The position numbers were made by a program, and so were the translations under genes. A DNA stretch of 64,000 nucleotides from Flavobacterium notoginsengisoli (GTDB lineage Bacteria > Bacteroidota > Bacteroidia > Flavobacteriales > Flavobacteriaceae), in the NCBI RefSeq assembly GCF_014207905.1, contig NZ_JACHLB010000001.1, positions 124,001 through 188,000 of the forward strand. The letters are read 5' to 3'. Of the stretch, positions 17,985-26,008 are shown one piece after another. How positions within the stretch are numbered: position 1 is the stretch's first letter; each line of letters starts with the position of its first letter. Below the pieces are notes generated by a model. The model was not told the origin of the DNA. It ran no database searches and worked only from the letters and a program-made list of their open reading frames with translations.

Positions 17985-18051
17985 TTGCTTTTAGGGAGTT
18001 TTTTGCTAAAATAAGACTATTAAAATTGGATTTTCACAAAATTATGCAAAA

Positions 18052-18082
18052 AAAAAGAGATTGCACGATGCAATCTCTTTTT
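18052..18082 (-). terminator. Terminator of the PepSY-like gene cluster
   Basis: A 14-bp stem (18052-18065 with 18069-18082) with a CGA loop and a T-run on the minus strand. It separates the PepSY-like cluster from the response-regulator gene. Confidence 0.85.
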
Positions 18083-18112
18083 CACCAAAAACATAAATCT
18101 AAATTCACCTAA

Positions 18113-18409
18113 TTATATTTTCAACCAGTTACCATTGACATCTGAGTATACAGTAGCCTTTTGGTCTCCAACTGATATTTCTAGTTTGTATTCTTTCTTT
18201 TCGTTTACAAATGCCTTCTCCAGTTTTGCGCCTGGATAAGCGGTCTGCAAAGCCGTTTTAACAGCTGCAGGCACAGCATCTGCAGTAACTTCTGTATATT
18301 CAGTTTGAACTATTACAGTTGCTTTTGTGTCTTTAGAAACTGGCAAAACATTTGCTTGAATTGACATTGTTCCTAAAAGAACTACTGCTGATAAGATTAA
18401 CTTTTTCAT
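18113..18409 (-). CDS. PepSY-like secreted protein 5 (98 aa)
   Basis: Last gene of a five-member tandem family. It has a signal peptide (MKKLILSAAVVLGTMSIQA) and a mature domain of ~75 residues with the shared pattern TEVTADAVPAAVKTAL..AYPGAKLEKAF.NEKKEYKLEISVGDQKATVYSDVNGNW. This matches the PepSY-like (beta-lactamase-inhibitor-like fold) family of Bacteroidetes periplasmic proteins. Exact role unknown. It is 15 bp after the previous member. Confidence 0.75.
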   Translation of the reverse strand: MKKLILSAVVLLGTMSIQANVLPVSKDTKATVIVQTEYTEVTADAVPAAVKTALQTAYPGAKLEKAFVNEKKEYKLEISVGDQKATVYSDVNGNWLKI

Positions 18410-18424
18410 GATGCTGATTGTTAA

Positions 18425-18718
18425 TTATTTTTTGATGATGTTACCAGAAGCATCCGTAAAAATAGTATACTTCTTGTCTCCACTTGAAATTTCAAGTTTA
18501 TACTCGTTTTTCTCGTTTTTATAAGCCTTTTCAAGCTTAGTATTCGGGAAAGATTTTTCAATTGTAGACTTCACTGCTGCTGGAACAGCATCTGCAGCTA
18601 CTTCGGTAAATCCATCTTGAATAAGTACCGATTGAGTGATCGAAATCGCTGGAAGAATTGCGGCGTTAACCGATAAAGTTCCTAACACAATCGCTGCTGA
18701 TAAAACTAACTTTTTCAT
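18425..18718 (-). CDS. PepSY-like secreted protein 4 (97 aa)
   Basis: The start at 18718 (MKKLVLSAAIVLG) is chosen because it aligns with the signal peptides of its four paralogues; the longer frame to 18763 would overlap the preceding gene. The mature domain has TEVAADAVPAAVKSTIEKSFPNTKLEKAY.NEKNEYKLEISSGDKKYTIFTDASGN. It is one member of the tandem PepSY-like family, function unknown. Confidence 0.75.
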   Translation of the reverse strand: MKKLVLSAAIVLGTLSVNAAILPAISITQSVLIQDGFTEVAADAVPAAVKSTIEKSFPNTKLEKAYKNEKNEYKLEISSGDKKYTIFTDASGNIIKK

Positions 18719-18734
18719 AATATATTGATTTAAA

Positions 18735-19025
18735 TTACTTTTTAAGAATGTTACCAGAAGCATCTGTGTAAACGATCGATTTTTCTTTACGAACGGTTAC
18801 CTCAATTTTATACTCCTTTTTGTCATTTACCCATGCTTTTTCAAGCACTACACCAGGATAAGCTTCGTCTAAAGCTTTTTTTACAGCTGCCGGAACTCCG
18901 TCTACTTCTTTGTATCCATCCTGATCATTTACTGTCTGTACCATCTGATTAGGTACAACACTGTTTTCTGCGTGCATCGACAAACTGCCTAAAACAATTG
19001 CTGCCGATAAGATTAACTTTTTCAT
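18735..19025 (-). CDS. PepSY-like secreted protein 3 (96 aa)
   Basis: Signal peptide MKKLILSAAIVLGSLSMHA, then the family domain with YKEVDGVPAAVKKALDEAYPGVVLEKAWVNDKKEYKIEV and a C-terminal YTDASGNILKK. It differs from its neighbours in VRKEKS in place of the usual VGDK turn. It belongs to the five-gene tandem array on the minus strand. Confidence 0.75.
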   Translation of the reverse strand: MKKLILSAAIVLGSLSMHAENSVVPNQMVQTVNDQDGYKEVDGVPAAVKKALDEAYPGVVLEKAWVNDKKEYKIEVTVRKEKSIVYTDASGNILKK

Positions 19026-19052
19026 AGTAATAGTTTTTAAGGGTTAGTTTAC

Positions 19053-19349
19053 TTATTTTTTAATCCAAGTTCCATCTGCGTTAGCAAAAAGATTTCCTGT
19101 TCTTTCACCAACAGTTACTTCAAGCTTGTATTCAGATTTTGTATTTTTAAATGCTTTTGTAAGCACAGCATCTGGATAAGCTTTTTTAAGCGCATCTGTC
19201 ACTGCTGCTGGAACTTCTTCCAATTTAATTTCTGTATAATCATCTTGGATAGAGATTGTTTTTACGATAGTATTTGAAATTGGCGAAGTTGAAGCAAATG
19301 ATGTTAAACCTCCCAAAACGATTGCGGCTGATAAAAATAAATTTTTCAT
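19053..19349 (-). CDS. PepSY-like secreted protein 2 (98 aa)
   Basis: Signal peptide ending TSFAS, mature domain with YTEIKLEEVPAAVTDALKKAYPDAVLTKAF, and C-terminus GNLFANADGTWIKK. It is very close to the protein at 19423-19719, which implies a recent duplication of this pair relative to the other three. Confidence 0.75.
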   Translation of the reverse strand: MKNLFLSAAIVLGGLTSFASTSPISNTIVKTISIQDDYTEIKLEEVPAAVTDALKKAYPDAVLTKAFKNTKSEYKLEVTVGERTGNLFANADGTWIKK

Positions 19350-19422
19350 GATAGTTCTGTTTTAATATTGTTAATTTGATCTTAGTATTCTTGATCTGGA
19401 TTTTCACAAACCTACATTTAGA

Positions 19423-19719
19423 TTATTTTTTAATCCAAGTTCCGTCTGCATTAGCGAAAAGATTTCCAACTTTGTCACCTACTGTAACATCAAGTTTATA
19501 CTCAGATTTTTCGTTTTTATATGCTTTTGTAATTACAGCTTCTGGGTATGCTTTTTTCAAAGCTTCAGAAATTGCAGCTGGTAATTCTTCTAATTTGATT
19601 TCAGTATATTCGTCTTCAATAGTAATCGTTTTTACGATTGTGTTATTTACTTGTGTAGTTGAAGCGAATGAAGTTAAACTTCCTAAAACAATTGCGGCTG
19701 ATAAAAATAAATTTTTCAT
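19423..19719 (-). CDS. PepSY-like secreted protein 1 (98 aa), first of array
   Basis: First gene of the array. Signal peptide MKNLFLSAAIVLGSLTSFAS and mature domain with YTEIKLEELPAAISEALKKAYPEAVITKAYKNEKSEYKLDVTVGDKVGNLFANADGTWIKK-type sequence. It differs from gene 2 at few positions. A sigma-54-like -24 element (TTGGCAT on the minus strand, 19795-19801) lies about 80 bp upstream, but its -12 half is poor. Confidence 0.75.
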   Translation of the reverse strand: MKNLFLSAAIVLGSLTSFASTTQVNNTIVKTITIEDEYTEIKLEELPAAISEALKKAYPEAVITKAYKNEKSEYKLDVTVGDKVGNLFANADGTWIKK

Positions 19720-19942
19720 AACGTGTATATTTAATATTAATAGTTGTTTACGCTTTAGGTAATGAAATTATTATGCCGTAAAAGAAAAGAACTATGCCAA
19801 ACACGTAAAAGGCTTGTTTTTAAAGGGTTTTCTTCAATATGCCAAAAATTGACGAATTTAAAAAAGTGTGTAAAGGAGAAAAAAGGTGTGTAATAAGTAA
19901 ACACTTAAAGTGTAACCTTGATAGAAATCTGAAATTTTAAAA

Positions 19943-20012
19943 TACCAAATTCCAAGTTTTTTTAGGTTGAAAGTTCCAAATATTGGAATTTGGAATTTGA
20001 ATATTGGAATTT
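19943..20012. repeat. AATTCCAA/TTGGAATT-rich intergenic repeat, locus 3
   Basis: ACCAAATTCCAA on the left faces TTGGAATTTGGAATTTGAATATTGGAATTT on the right, forming an imperfect inverted repeat like loci 1, 2, 4 and 5. Confidence 0.5.
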
Positions 20013-20031
20013 ATAAAAGCTTATAAAGAAA

Positions 20032-20059
20032 AAAGGCTGTCAAAAAATTGACAGCCTTT
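20032..20059 (-). terminator. Terminator of the accC operon
   Basis: A 12-bp stem (AAGGCTGTCAA with TTGACAGCCTT plus flanking A-T), an AAAA loop and a T-run on the minus strand, directly after the accC stop. Confidence 0.85.
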
Positions 20060-20063
20060 ATAA

Positions 20064-21410
20064 TTATTCTGGATTATTCATTTTAAATGTATCCATAAAT
20101 GCAGTTGTATAATCTCCTGCAATATATTTTGGATCATCCATTAATTGTCTATGGAAAGGGATTGTAGTTTTCACACCTTCGATTACGAATTCATCCAAAG
20201 CTCTTCGCATTTTACTGATAGCTTCTTCACGAGATTGTGCAGTTGTAATTAACTTAGCAATCATAGAATCGTAGTTTGGCGGAATGCTATATCCTGAGTA
20301 TACGTGAGTATCTAAACGAACTCCGTGTCCTCCTGGCATATGAAGCGTAGTAATTTTTCCTGGAGAAGGTCTGAAATCGTTATAAGGATCTTCAGCATTA
20401 ATACGACATTCGATAGCGTGTAATTCTGGAAGGTAGTTTTTACCCGAAATCGGAATTCCAGCAGCAACCATAATTTGCTCACGGATCAAATCATAATCAA
20501 TAACTTGTTCTGTGATTGGGTGCTCAACTTGGATACGAGTATTCATTTCCATGAAATAGAAGTTTCTATGTTTGTCAACCAAAAACTCTACAGTACCCGC
20601 TCCTTCGTATTTAATGAACTCAGCAGCTTTTACAGCAGCCTCACCCATTCTAGCACGAAGTTCGTCTGTCATAAACGGAGAAGGAGTTTCTTCCGTTAAT
20701 TTTTGGTGACGACGTTGAACAGAACAATCTCTTTCAGAAAGGTGGCAAGCTTTACCGTAAGCATCTCCAACAACTTGAATTTCGATATGACGTGGTTCTT
20801 CAATAAGTTTCTCCATGTACATTCCGTCATTTCCAAATGCTGCAGCAGCTTCTTGACGTGCGCTTTCCCAAGCTTTTAAAAGCTCTTCTTCTTTCCAGAT
20901 GGCACGCATACCTTTTCCACCACCACCTGCAGTAGCTTTCATCATCACTGGATAACCAATTTCTGCTGCTGTTTTTTGTGCATGCTCGTAAGATTCTAAT
21001 AATCCATCTGAACCTGGTACACAAGGAACTCCTGCTGCTTTCATTGTAGCTTTTGCAGAAGCTTTATCTCCCATACGGTCGATCATTTCAGGAGCTGCAC
21101 CAATAAATTTGATTCCGTGCTCTTGACAAATTTTTGAGAATTTAGCATTCTCAGAAAGAAATCCATAACCTGGATGAATTGCATCTGCATTTGTAATTTC
21201 TGCAGCTGCAATAATATTTGACATTTTCAAATACGATAAGTTACTCGGAGGAGGGCCAATACAAACCGCTTCATCAGCAAATTTAACGTGTAAACTTTCT
21301 GCGTCGGCTGTAGAGTAAACTGCAACAGTTTTGATTCCCATTTCCTTACATGTACGAATTACACGTAGTGCAATTTCTCCTCTATTCGCAATTAATATTT
21401 TTTTAAACAT
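20064..21410 (-). CDS. accC: Acetyl-CoA carboxylase, biotin carboxylase subunit
   Basis: The start at 21410 ([19 protein letters not shown]) is chosen to match the family N-terminus, giving 448 residues. The ATP-grasp glycine-rich loop GGGGKGMR, the [12 protein letters not shown] segment, [14 protein letters not shown] and the C-terminal domain are all present. It carboxylates biotin on AccB with ATP and bicarbonate, the first step of fatty-acid synthesis. It follows accB in the operon; the gap holds an AATTCCAA repeat. Confidence 0.95.
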   Translation of the reverse strand: MFKKILIANRGEIALRVIRTCKEMGIKTVAVYSTADAESLHVKFADEAVCIGPPPSNLSYLKMSNIIAAAEITNADAIHPGYGFLSENAKFSKICQEHGIKFIGAAPEMIDRMGDKASAKATMKAAGVPCVPGSDGLLESYEHAQKTAAEIGYPVMMKATAGGGGKGMRAIWKEEELLKAWESARQEAAAAFGNDGMYMEKLIEEPRHIEIQVVGDAYGKACHLSERDCSVQRRHQKLTEETPSPFMTDELRARMGEAAVKAAEFIKYEGAGTVEFLVDKHRNFYFMEMNTRIQVEHPITEQVIDYDLIREQIMVAAGIPISGKNYLPELHAIECRINAEDPYNDFRPSPGKITTLHMPGGHGVRLDTHVYSGYSIPPNYDSMIAKLITTAQSREEAISKMRRALDEFVIEGVKTTIPFHRQLMDDPKYIAGDYTTAFMDTFKMNNPE

Positions 21411-21430
21411 CTTATTTAAATTAAAAATTA

Positions 21431-21490
21431 CAAATTCCAATCTCCAAATTCCAACTCATTGGATTTTGTGACTTGTGTATTGGAATTTTT
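21431..21490. repeat. AATTCCAA/TTGGAATT-rich intergenic repeat, locus 4
   Basis: Lies inside the accB-accC gap, with CAAATTCCAA and CAAATTCCAAC facing TTGGATTTTG and TTGGAATTTTT. It would be transcribed as part of the operon mRNA. Confidence 0.45.
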
Positions 21491-21495
21491 AAAAA

Positions 21496-21984
21496 TTATG
21501 ATGGATCTACTAAGAATAAAGGTTGGTCAAATTCTACTGGAGACATATCGTCAACTAGAATTTTTACAATTTTACCAGAAACTTCAGATTCGATTTCGTT
21601 GAATAATTTCATTGCTTCAATTACACAAAGAACATCTCCTTTAGCAATAGTGCTTCCTACTTCAGTGAAAACTGGTTTGTCTGGAGATGGTTTTCTATAG
21701 AATGTTCCGATAATTGGAGATTTTATAGTAACGTATTTAGAATCGTCTTTAGCAGCTGGTGCTTCTGGAGTTACATTTACAACAACTGGAGCAGTTACTT
21801 GTGGAGCCGCTACTTGAGGTAAAGCTGCCTGAGCAGGTAATTGCTGTACGTAAGTTGCTTCAGTTACATTTGTTTCTAAAGTTGTTCTGATTGTGATTTT
21901 TACATCATCCATTTCTAACTTCACTTCTGCAACGCCCGAATTTGCAACAAATTTGATTAGGTTTTGAATTTCTTTTAAATCCAT
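21496..21984 (-). CDS. accB: Acetyl-CoA carboxylase biotin carboxyl carrier protein
   Basis: A 162-residue protein with a short N-terminal domain (MDLKEIQNLIKFV), a Pro/Ala-rich linker (~50-80) and a C-terminal biotinyl domain. The biotinylated Lys lies in EAMKLFNE. It carries carboxybiotin between AccC and the carboxyltransferase. Located between fabH and accC in an operon for fatty-acid synthesis. Confidence 0.95.
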   Translation of the reverse strand: MDLKEIQNLIKFVANSGVAEVKLEMDDVKITIRTTLETNVTEATYVQQLPAQAALPQVAAPQVTAPVVVNVTPEAPAAKDDSKYVTIKSPIIGTFYRKPSPDKPVFTEVGSTIAKGDVLCVIEAMKLFNEIESEVSGKIVKILVDDMSPVEFDQPLFLVDPS

Positions 21985-22007
21985 AATGATTCGTTTTTAG
22001 TTTTAAT

Positions 22008-23006
22008 TTATTTCTTATCGTAAGCCCATTTTAAATAGATAGATCCCCAAGTGAATCCACCACCAAAGGCAGCAAAGATAACATTATCTCCTTTTTTTAA
22101 TTTATCTTCAAAATCAGCTAATACTAATGGAAGAGTTCCAGAAGTAGTATTTCCGTATCTTTCAATGTTTACCAACACTTTAGAATCGTCCAATTCTAAT
22201 CTTCCAGCAGTTGCATCAATAATACGTTTGTTTGCCTGGTGTGGTACCAACCAGTCAACATCCTGATTTGTCAAATTATTTCTTTGTAAAATCAATTCGC
22301 TGGCATCAGCCATATTGGTTACAGCATATTTGAAAACAGTTTTTCCATCTTGCATAATATTATGCTGTCTGTTTTTTACTGTTTCTTCGCTAGGCGGAAT
22401 CAAAGAACCTCCAGCAGGGATTTTAAGAAAATCGCGTCCTACACCATCACTTCTTAAATATTCATCCTGCAAACCTAAACCTTCATAATTTGGTTCGAAA
22501 AGAACTGCACCAGCTCCATCTCCAAAAATAATACAAGTTGCTCTATCTGTATAATCTACAATTGATGACATTTTATCTGCACCAATTAAAAGTACTTTTT
22601 TGTAACGTCCTGACTGTACATATGCCGCAGCCGTTGACATTCCGTATAAGAAACTTGAACATGCAGCTTGCAAATCGTAAGCAAATGCATTTGTAGCTCC
22701 AATTTCTGTTGCAACATACACTCCTGTAGAAGCCACCATCATATCTGGTGTTGCTGTTGCCATGATAATCATATCAATCTCTAACGGATCAATATTTGCT
22801 TTTGCAATTAAGTCCTGTGCTGCTTTTATTGCAAGGTATGATGTTCCTTTATCAGCATCTTTAAGAATTCTTCTTTCTTTAATTCCTGTTCGAGTGGTAA
22901 TCCACTCATCATTGGTTTCAACCATTGTTTCTAAAACTTTGTTCGAAAGCACAAAGTCAGGAACGTATCCTCCAACAGCGGTAATTGCGGCTGTGATTGT
23001 ATTCAT
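22008..23006 (-). CDS. fabH: 3-oxoacyl-ACP synthase III
   Basis: A 332-residue FabH. The catalytic triad is visible: Cys in QAACSSFLYG, His in VPHQANKRI and Asn in YGNTTSGTLP. It condenses acetyl- or branched acyl-CoA with malonyl-ACP to begin fatty-acid synthesis; Flavobacteria usually use branched primers, which cannot be judged here. It sits between rpmF and accB, the standard Bacteroidetes order. Confidence 0.95.
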   Translation of the reverse strand: MNTITAAITAVGGYVPDFVLSNKVLETMVETNDEWITTRTGIKERRILKDADKGTSYLAIKAAQDLIAKANIDPLEIDMIIMATATPDMMVASTGVYVATEIGATNAFAYDLQAACSSFLYGMSTAAAYVQSGRYKKVLLIGADKMSSIVDYTDRATCIIFGDGAGAVLFEPNYEGLGLQDEYLRSDGVGRDFLKIPAGGSLIPPSEETVKNRQHNIMQDGKTVFKYAVTNMADASELILQRNNLTNQDVDWLVPHQANKRIIDATAGRLELDDSKVLVNIERYGNTTSGTLPLVLADFEDKLKKGDNVIFAAFGGGFTWGSIYLKWAYDKK

Positions 23007-23128
23007 TATATTCTATTATTTCCTTTCAAATACTCCAATTTGAAAAATTTTTAAAAGACTTGAAAATTACAAAAAAAAACGAAACGATTTTGTCTATATT
23101 TTCTTAAAAAACGAAAATTATAACCAAC

Positions 23129-23155
23129 AAAAAAAACTCTCACTATGTGAGAGTT
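23129..23155 (-). terminator. Terminator-like hairpin after rpmF
   Basis: A 9-bp stem (AACTCTCAC/GTGAGAGTT) with a TAT loop and a T-run on the minus strand, 24 bp beyond the rpmF stop. It may uncouple rpmF from fabH or be partly read through. Confidence 0.65.
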
Positions 23156-23178
23156 CTAGTATAATTTACAAAAACGTA

Positions 23179-23373
23179 TTAAGCAACCGCTTCAGATTTA
23201 TCGATAACAACTTGCCCTCTGTAGTACATTTTACCTTCATGCCAGTAAGCTCTGTGGTATAAATGTGCCTCTCCAGTAATTGGACATGTAGCGATTTGAG
23301 CTACAGTAGCTTTATAATGTGTTCTTCTCTTATCTCTTCTTGTTTTCGAGGTCTTTCTCTTAGGATGTGCCAT
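23179..23373 (-). CDS. rpmF: 50S ribosomal protein L32
   Basis: A 64-residue basic protein beginning [22 protein letters not shown], the usual L32 N-terminus in Bacteroidetes. Only one of the family's Cys residues is present ([16 protein letters not shown]), so the zinc ribbon appears to be absent or altered. It follows DUF177 with a 9-bp gap, the conserved DUF177-rpmF arrangement. Confidence 0.95.
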
Positions 23374-23382
23374 TTTACTATA

Positions 23383-23925
23383 TTATTTATCCGTTAATAG
23401 TTTCTTTAATTTTTCCCAACGCGGGTCAATATCTTCTTCTTTGTTACTCTCTTCCTTTTGTTCTTTTACACTCAACTCATTCAATTTTGTTAAAGCTTCA
23501 GTTTGCAAACTTCCGTCTTTAACTCCTGGATGAATTCTTTTTTGAGGTACAGAAAGCGCAATCATTTCATAAATATACTGCGCAACATCTATTTCAAACT
23601 CACCATGTGGCAAAATCAACAATTCTTCATTATCATCATTGAATTCTTCTCCAAAGCGAACAATCAATTTCATTTTACCTTTTATAGGCAAATCAAAATC
23701 TTCACCTGTTAGATCACAAGGTACATTAACTGTCCCTTTGTGTTTGAATTCCAATTCTAACATATTACTTTTCTTTTCAAAAAGCAATTTGACTTTTATA
23801 TCAGAACTTTGAAACTCATCGTATTCAAATTCCTTAAAAAACTCATTATTTATCTGATACTCAAAATGGTGTTTTCCTAGTTTTAATCCTACGAAAGGAA
23901 TTAAAAATTCTTTTGTTTTGCTCAT
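23383..23925 (-). CDS. DUF177 (YceD family) protein
   Basis: A 180-residue protein of the YceD/DUF177 family, identified by the motif NVPCDLTGEDFDLPI and by its position before rpmF, which is conserved across bacteria. In other organisms it is linked to 23S rRNA accumulation. It lacks the second conserved Cys pair often seen. A strong -7 box TATCTTTG lies at 23981-23988. Confidence 0.85.
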   Translation of the reverse strand: MSKTKEFLIPFVGLKLGKHHFEYQINNEFFKEFEYDEFQSSDIKVKLLFEKKSNMLELEFKHKGTVNVPCDLTGEDFDLPIKGKMKLIVRFGEEFNDDNEELLILPHGEFEIDVAQYIYEMIALSVPQKRIHPGVKDGSLQTEALTKLNELSVKEQKEESNKEEDIDPRWEKLKKLLTDK

Positions 23926-23980
23926 TTCAACATCAATTTGATCAATTCATTTCTAAAACTAGATATCTGAATTGGGGTGC

Positions 23981-23988
23981 AAAGATAT
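23981..23988 (-). promoter_or_regulatory. -7 promoter box of the DUF177-rpmF-fabH-accB-accC operon
   Basis: Reads TATCTTTG then CACCCC on the minus strand, the form typical of Bacteroidetes housekeeping promoters, 56 nt before the DUF177 start. No clear -33 element. Confidence 0.55.
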
Positions 23989-24030
23989 AAAATTATTATA
24001 AATCTAATAATCTTATTCACCTTTTTTTGT

Positions 24031-25080
24031 TTATAACTGTTTTTCTTTTATTTTAAGAGGTTTTTCGCTAATCTCCTCATACTGATTACGCGAGCGAAAA
24101 ATATCTATTGCAAGATACACTGCTTCTTTAAATGAATTGTAATCTGCCATATCCTTTCCTGCTATATCATAAGCTGTACCGTGATCTGGAGAAGTTCTAA
24201 CTTTATTTAATCCCGCGGTATAATTCACTCCTTTTCCAAAAGACAATGTTTTAAACGGAATTAATCCTTGATCGTGATAAATGGCCACAATCGCATCATA
24301 TTTCTCATATTGTGAGCTTCCAAAAAAACCATCTGCAGGAAATGGCCCAAAAACCATTGTCCCAGAATCGAATATTTTTTTCAGAACAGGTTTTAGAATT
24401 AAATCGTCTTCTTTTCCAATTACGCCACCATCTCCAGCATGCGGATTCAAACCTAAAACTGCAATTTTGGGTTTTACGATACTAAAGTCCTGAATCAACG
24501 ATTTTTTTATTGTTTCAATTTTTTTAGTGATCAATTCCACTGTCAAGTGTGAAGCGACTTCATTTAAAGGTACATGATCCGTAATTAAACCTACTCTTAA
24601 ATTATCCTGAACCATCATCATTAGTGCATTACCTTCTAATTCTTGATCAAGATAATCGGTATGTCCCGGAAATTTAAAATCTTCCGATTGTATATTATAC
24701 TTATTAATAGGCCCTGTTACCAAAACATCTATACTTCCGTCTTTTAATGCCTTTGTTGCTGCTGTAAACGACTTGATGGCATATTCTCCGATTTTCTCAT
24801 CATTTACCCCAAAATTAATATCTACACCTTCTCTCCAAAGATTAAAAACGTTAACTTTTCCAGGAATAACCTGATCTAGTTTATCAACTCCATGAAACTG
24901 GACTGTCGATGTAAAGCTTTTTTTAACGAAAGAAAGAATCTTAGCATTTGCAAAAATAACCGGCGTACACAATTCTAACATACGAGAATCTTCGAATGTT
25001 TTTAATATAACTTCGCTTCCAATACCGTTTAAATCTCCTACTGAAATTCCAACAATTATATTTTCTGCTTTTTTATTCAT
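24031..25080 (-). CDS. pdxA: 4-hydroxythreonine-4-phosphate dehydrogenase PdxA
   Basis: A 349-residue PdxA with the metal-binding His residues in FPGHTDYL, GLNPHAGDGG and YHDQGLIPFK, and the family N-terminus IVGISVGDLNGIGSEV. It oxidises 4-phosphohydroxythreonine in pyridoxal phosphate synthesis. It is divergent from riboflavin synthase; a TAAATTTG -7 box for pdxA lies at 25115-25122 on the minus strand. Confidence 0.93.
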   Translation of the reverse strand: MNKKAENIIVGISVGDLNGIGSEVILKTFEDSRMLELCTPVIFANAKILSFVKKSFTSTVQFHGVDKLDQVIPGKVNVFNLWREGVDINFGVNDEKIGEYAIKSFTAATKALKDGSIDVLVTGPINKYNIQSEDFKFPGHTDYLDQELEGNALMMMVQDNLRVGLITDHVPLNEVASHLTVELITKKIETIKKSLIQDFSIVKPKIAVLGLNPHAGDGGVIGKEDDLILKPVLKKIFDSGTMVFGPFPADGFFGSSQYEKYDAIVAIYHDQGLIPFKTLSFGKGVNYTAGLNKVRTSPDHGTAYDIAGKDMADYNSFKEAVYLAIDIFRSRNQYEEISEKPLKIKEKQL

Positions 25081-25114
25081 GAGCTCAGTTTATTTATTAC
25101 TAATTTTGATGTTG

Positions 25115-25122
25115 CAAATTTA
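25115..25122 (-). promoter_or_regulatory. -7 promoter box for pdxA
   Basis: Reads TAAATTTG on the minus strand, matching TAnnTTTG, 34 nt before the pdxA start codon, in the 58-bp divergent gap with ribE. Confidence 0.4.
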
Positions 25123-25138
25123 GTAAAATAAAACTACA

Positions 25139-25729
25139 ATGTTCACAGGAATTATAGAAACACTCGGCAGGATACATGAAATCCAGAAAGACCAAAACAA
25201 TCTACATATAACAGTTGACTCTTCAATAACACACGAACTAAAAATTGACCAAAGCGTTTCTCATAACGGAATCTGCCTTACAGTTGTTGCCATTAAAGAT
25301 TCTTTTTATACTGTAACAGCAATAGATGAAACTATTTTAAAAACCAATATTGGTGACTGGAAAACTGGCGATATTGTCAATTTAGAAAGAGGAATGAAAC
25401 TCGGAGATCGTCTAGATGGCCACATTGTACAAGGTCACGTAGACCAAACCGGAACTTGCGTTAAAATTGAAGAAGCAAACGGAAGCTGGAACTATACTTT
25501 TGAGTATGATAAAAACTTAAATAATATTACGATAGAAAAAGGTTCTATAACTGTAAATGGTGTAAGTCTTACGGTAGTAAATTCAAAAACAAATGAATTT
25601 AGCGTATCGATTATTCCTTATACTTTTGAGCACACTAATTTTAAAGATTTCAAAGTTGGAACAAAAATCAATCTTGAATTTGATGTAGTTGGAAAATACA
25701 TTTCAAGGCTTTACGCAATAAACAAGTAA
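25139..25729 (+). CDS. ribE: Riboflavin synthase alpha subunit
   Basis: A 196-residue protein with two lumazine-binding repeats. MFTGIIETLG at the start and HIVQGHVDQTG at the beginning of the second repeat are family marks, and both repeats contain the SLTV-type motif (NGICLTVV and NGVSLTVV). It converts two 6,7-dimethyl-8-ribityllumazine molecules to riboflavin. Divergent from pdxA. Confidence 0.95.
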   Translation: MFTGIIETLGRIHEIQKDQNNLHITVDSSITHELKIDQSVSHNGICLTVVAIKDSFYTVTAIDETILKTNIGDWKTGDIVNLERGMKLGDRLDGHIVQGHVDQTGTCVKIEEANGSWNYTFEYDKNLNNITIEKGSITVNGVSLTVVNSKTNEFSVSIIPYTFEHTNFKDFKVGTKINLEFDVVGKYISRLYAINK

Positions 25730-25748
25730 CCTTCATCAGGTTTTAAAT

Positions 25749-25781
25749 AAAAAAAGCTTCAATTAAATTGAAGCTTTTTTT
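25749..25781. terminator. Bidirectional terminator after ribE
   Basis: A stem of 13 bp (AAAAAAGCTTCAA with TTGAAGCTTTTTT) between ribE and the convergent small gene, with A and T runs on either side. Confidence 0.8.
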
Positions 25782-26008
25782 ATTTTATTTTTATATATAA
25801 CGCCTGCTCCAAGAGCTAAGCCACTAATTGCCAAAAAAACAATATTTTGATCGATTGGCACAGGCGGAGTTCCAGGATCACAAAATTCACATGCATCTGA
25901 TTGTGCAGTACTCACCGTAGGTTCTGGCGGTTCAGGAGCAGCCAATACCACTGAAACATTGAATAATATTATTGTAACTGCTAAAAAGGGGGCTTTTAGT
26001 TTTCTCAT
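25763..26008 (-). CDS. Small surface protein with PID-CTERM-like C-terminus, 81 aa
   Basis: Signal peptide at the N-terminus (MRKLKAPFLAVTIILFNVSVVLA), a short Pro/Glu-rich mature part (APEPPEPTVS, then CEFCDPGTPP), then PVPIDQN, one hydrophobic helix and a basic end (KNKIKK). The PID motif before a terminal helix and basic tail matches the PID-CTERM sorting-type segment of Flavobacteria. The mature region has only ~35 residues outside that segment, including a CxxC. Function unknown; family assignment is by motif memory. Confidence 0.65.
   Translation of the reverse strand: MRKLKAPFLAVTIILFNVSVVLAAPEPPEPTVSTAQSDACEFCDPGTPPVPIDQNIVFLAISGLALGAGVIYKNKIKKASI

Larger units (their letters stand above)
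19720..20063. other. Intergenic region upstream of the PepSY-like array
   Basis: No ORF. It contains three TATGCC (minus-strand GGCATA) boxes near 19773, 19794 and 19838, an AATTCCAA repeat block (19943-20012) and the accC terminator (20032-20059). The GGCATA boxes are the only candidate control signals for the array. Confidence 0.5.

Noticed and set aside
18719..18763. N-terminal extension of PepSY-like gene 4
   Set aside because: It would overlap the preceding gene and lacks a signal peptide; all paralogues start at the MKK codon.
21496..21984. EAMKLF instead of EAMKMM in AccB as a lost biotin site
   Set aside because: The Lys and its AMK context are intact, and Leu/Phe variants are normal in the family.
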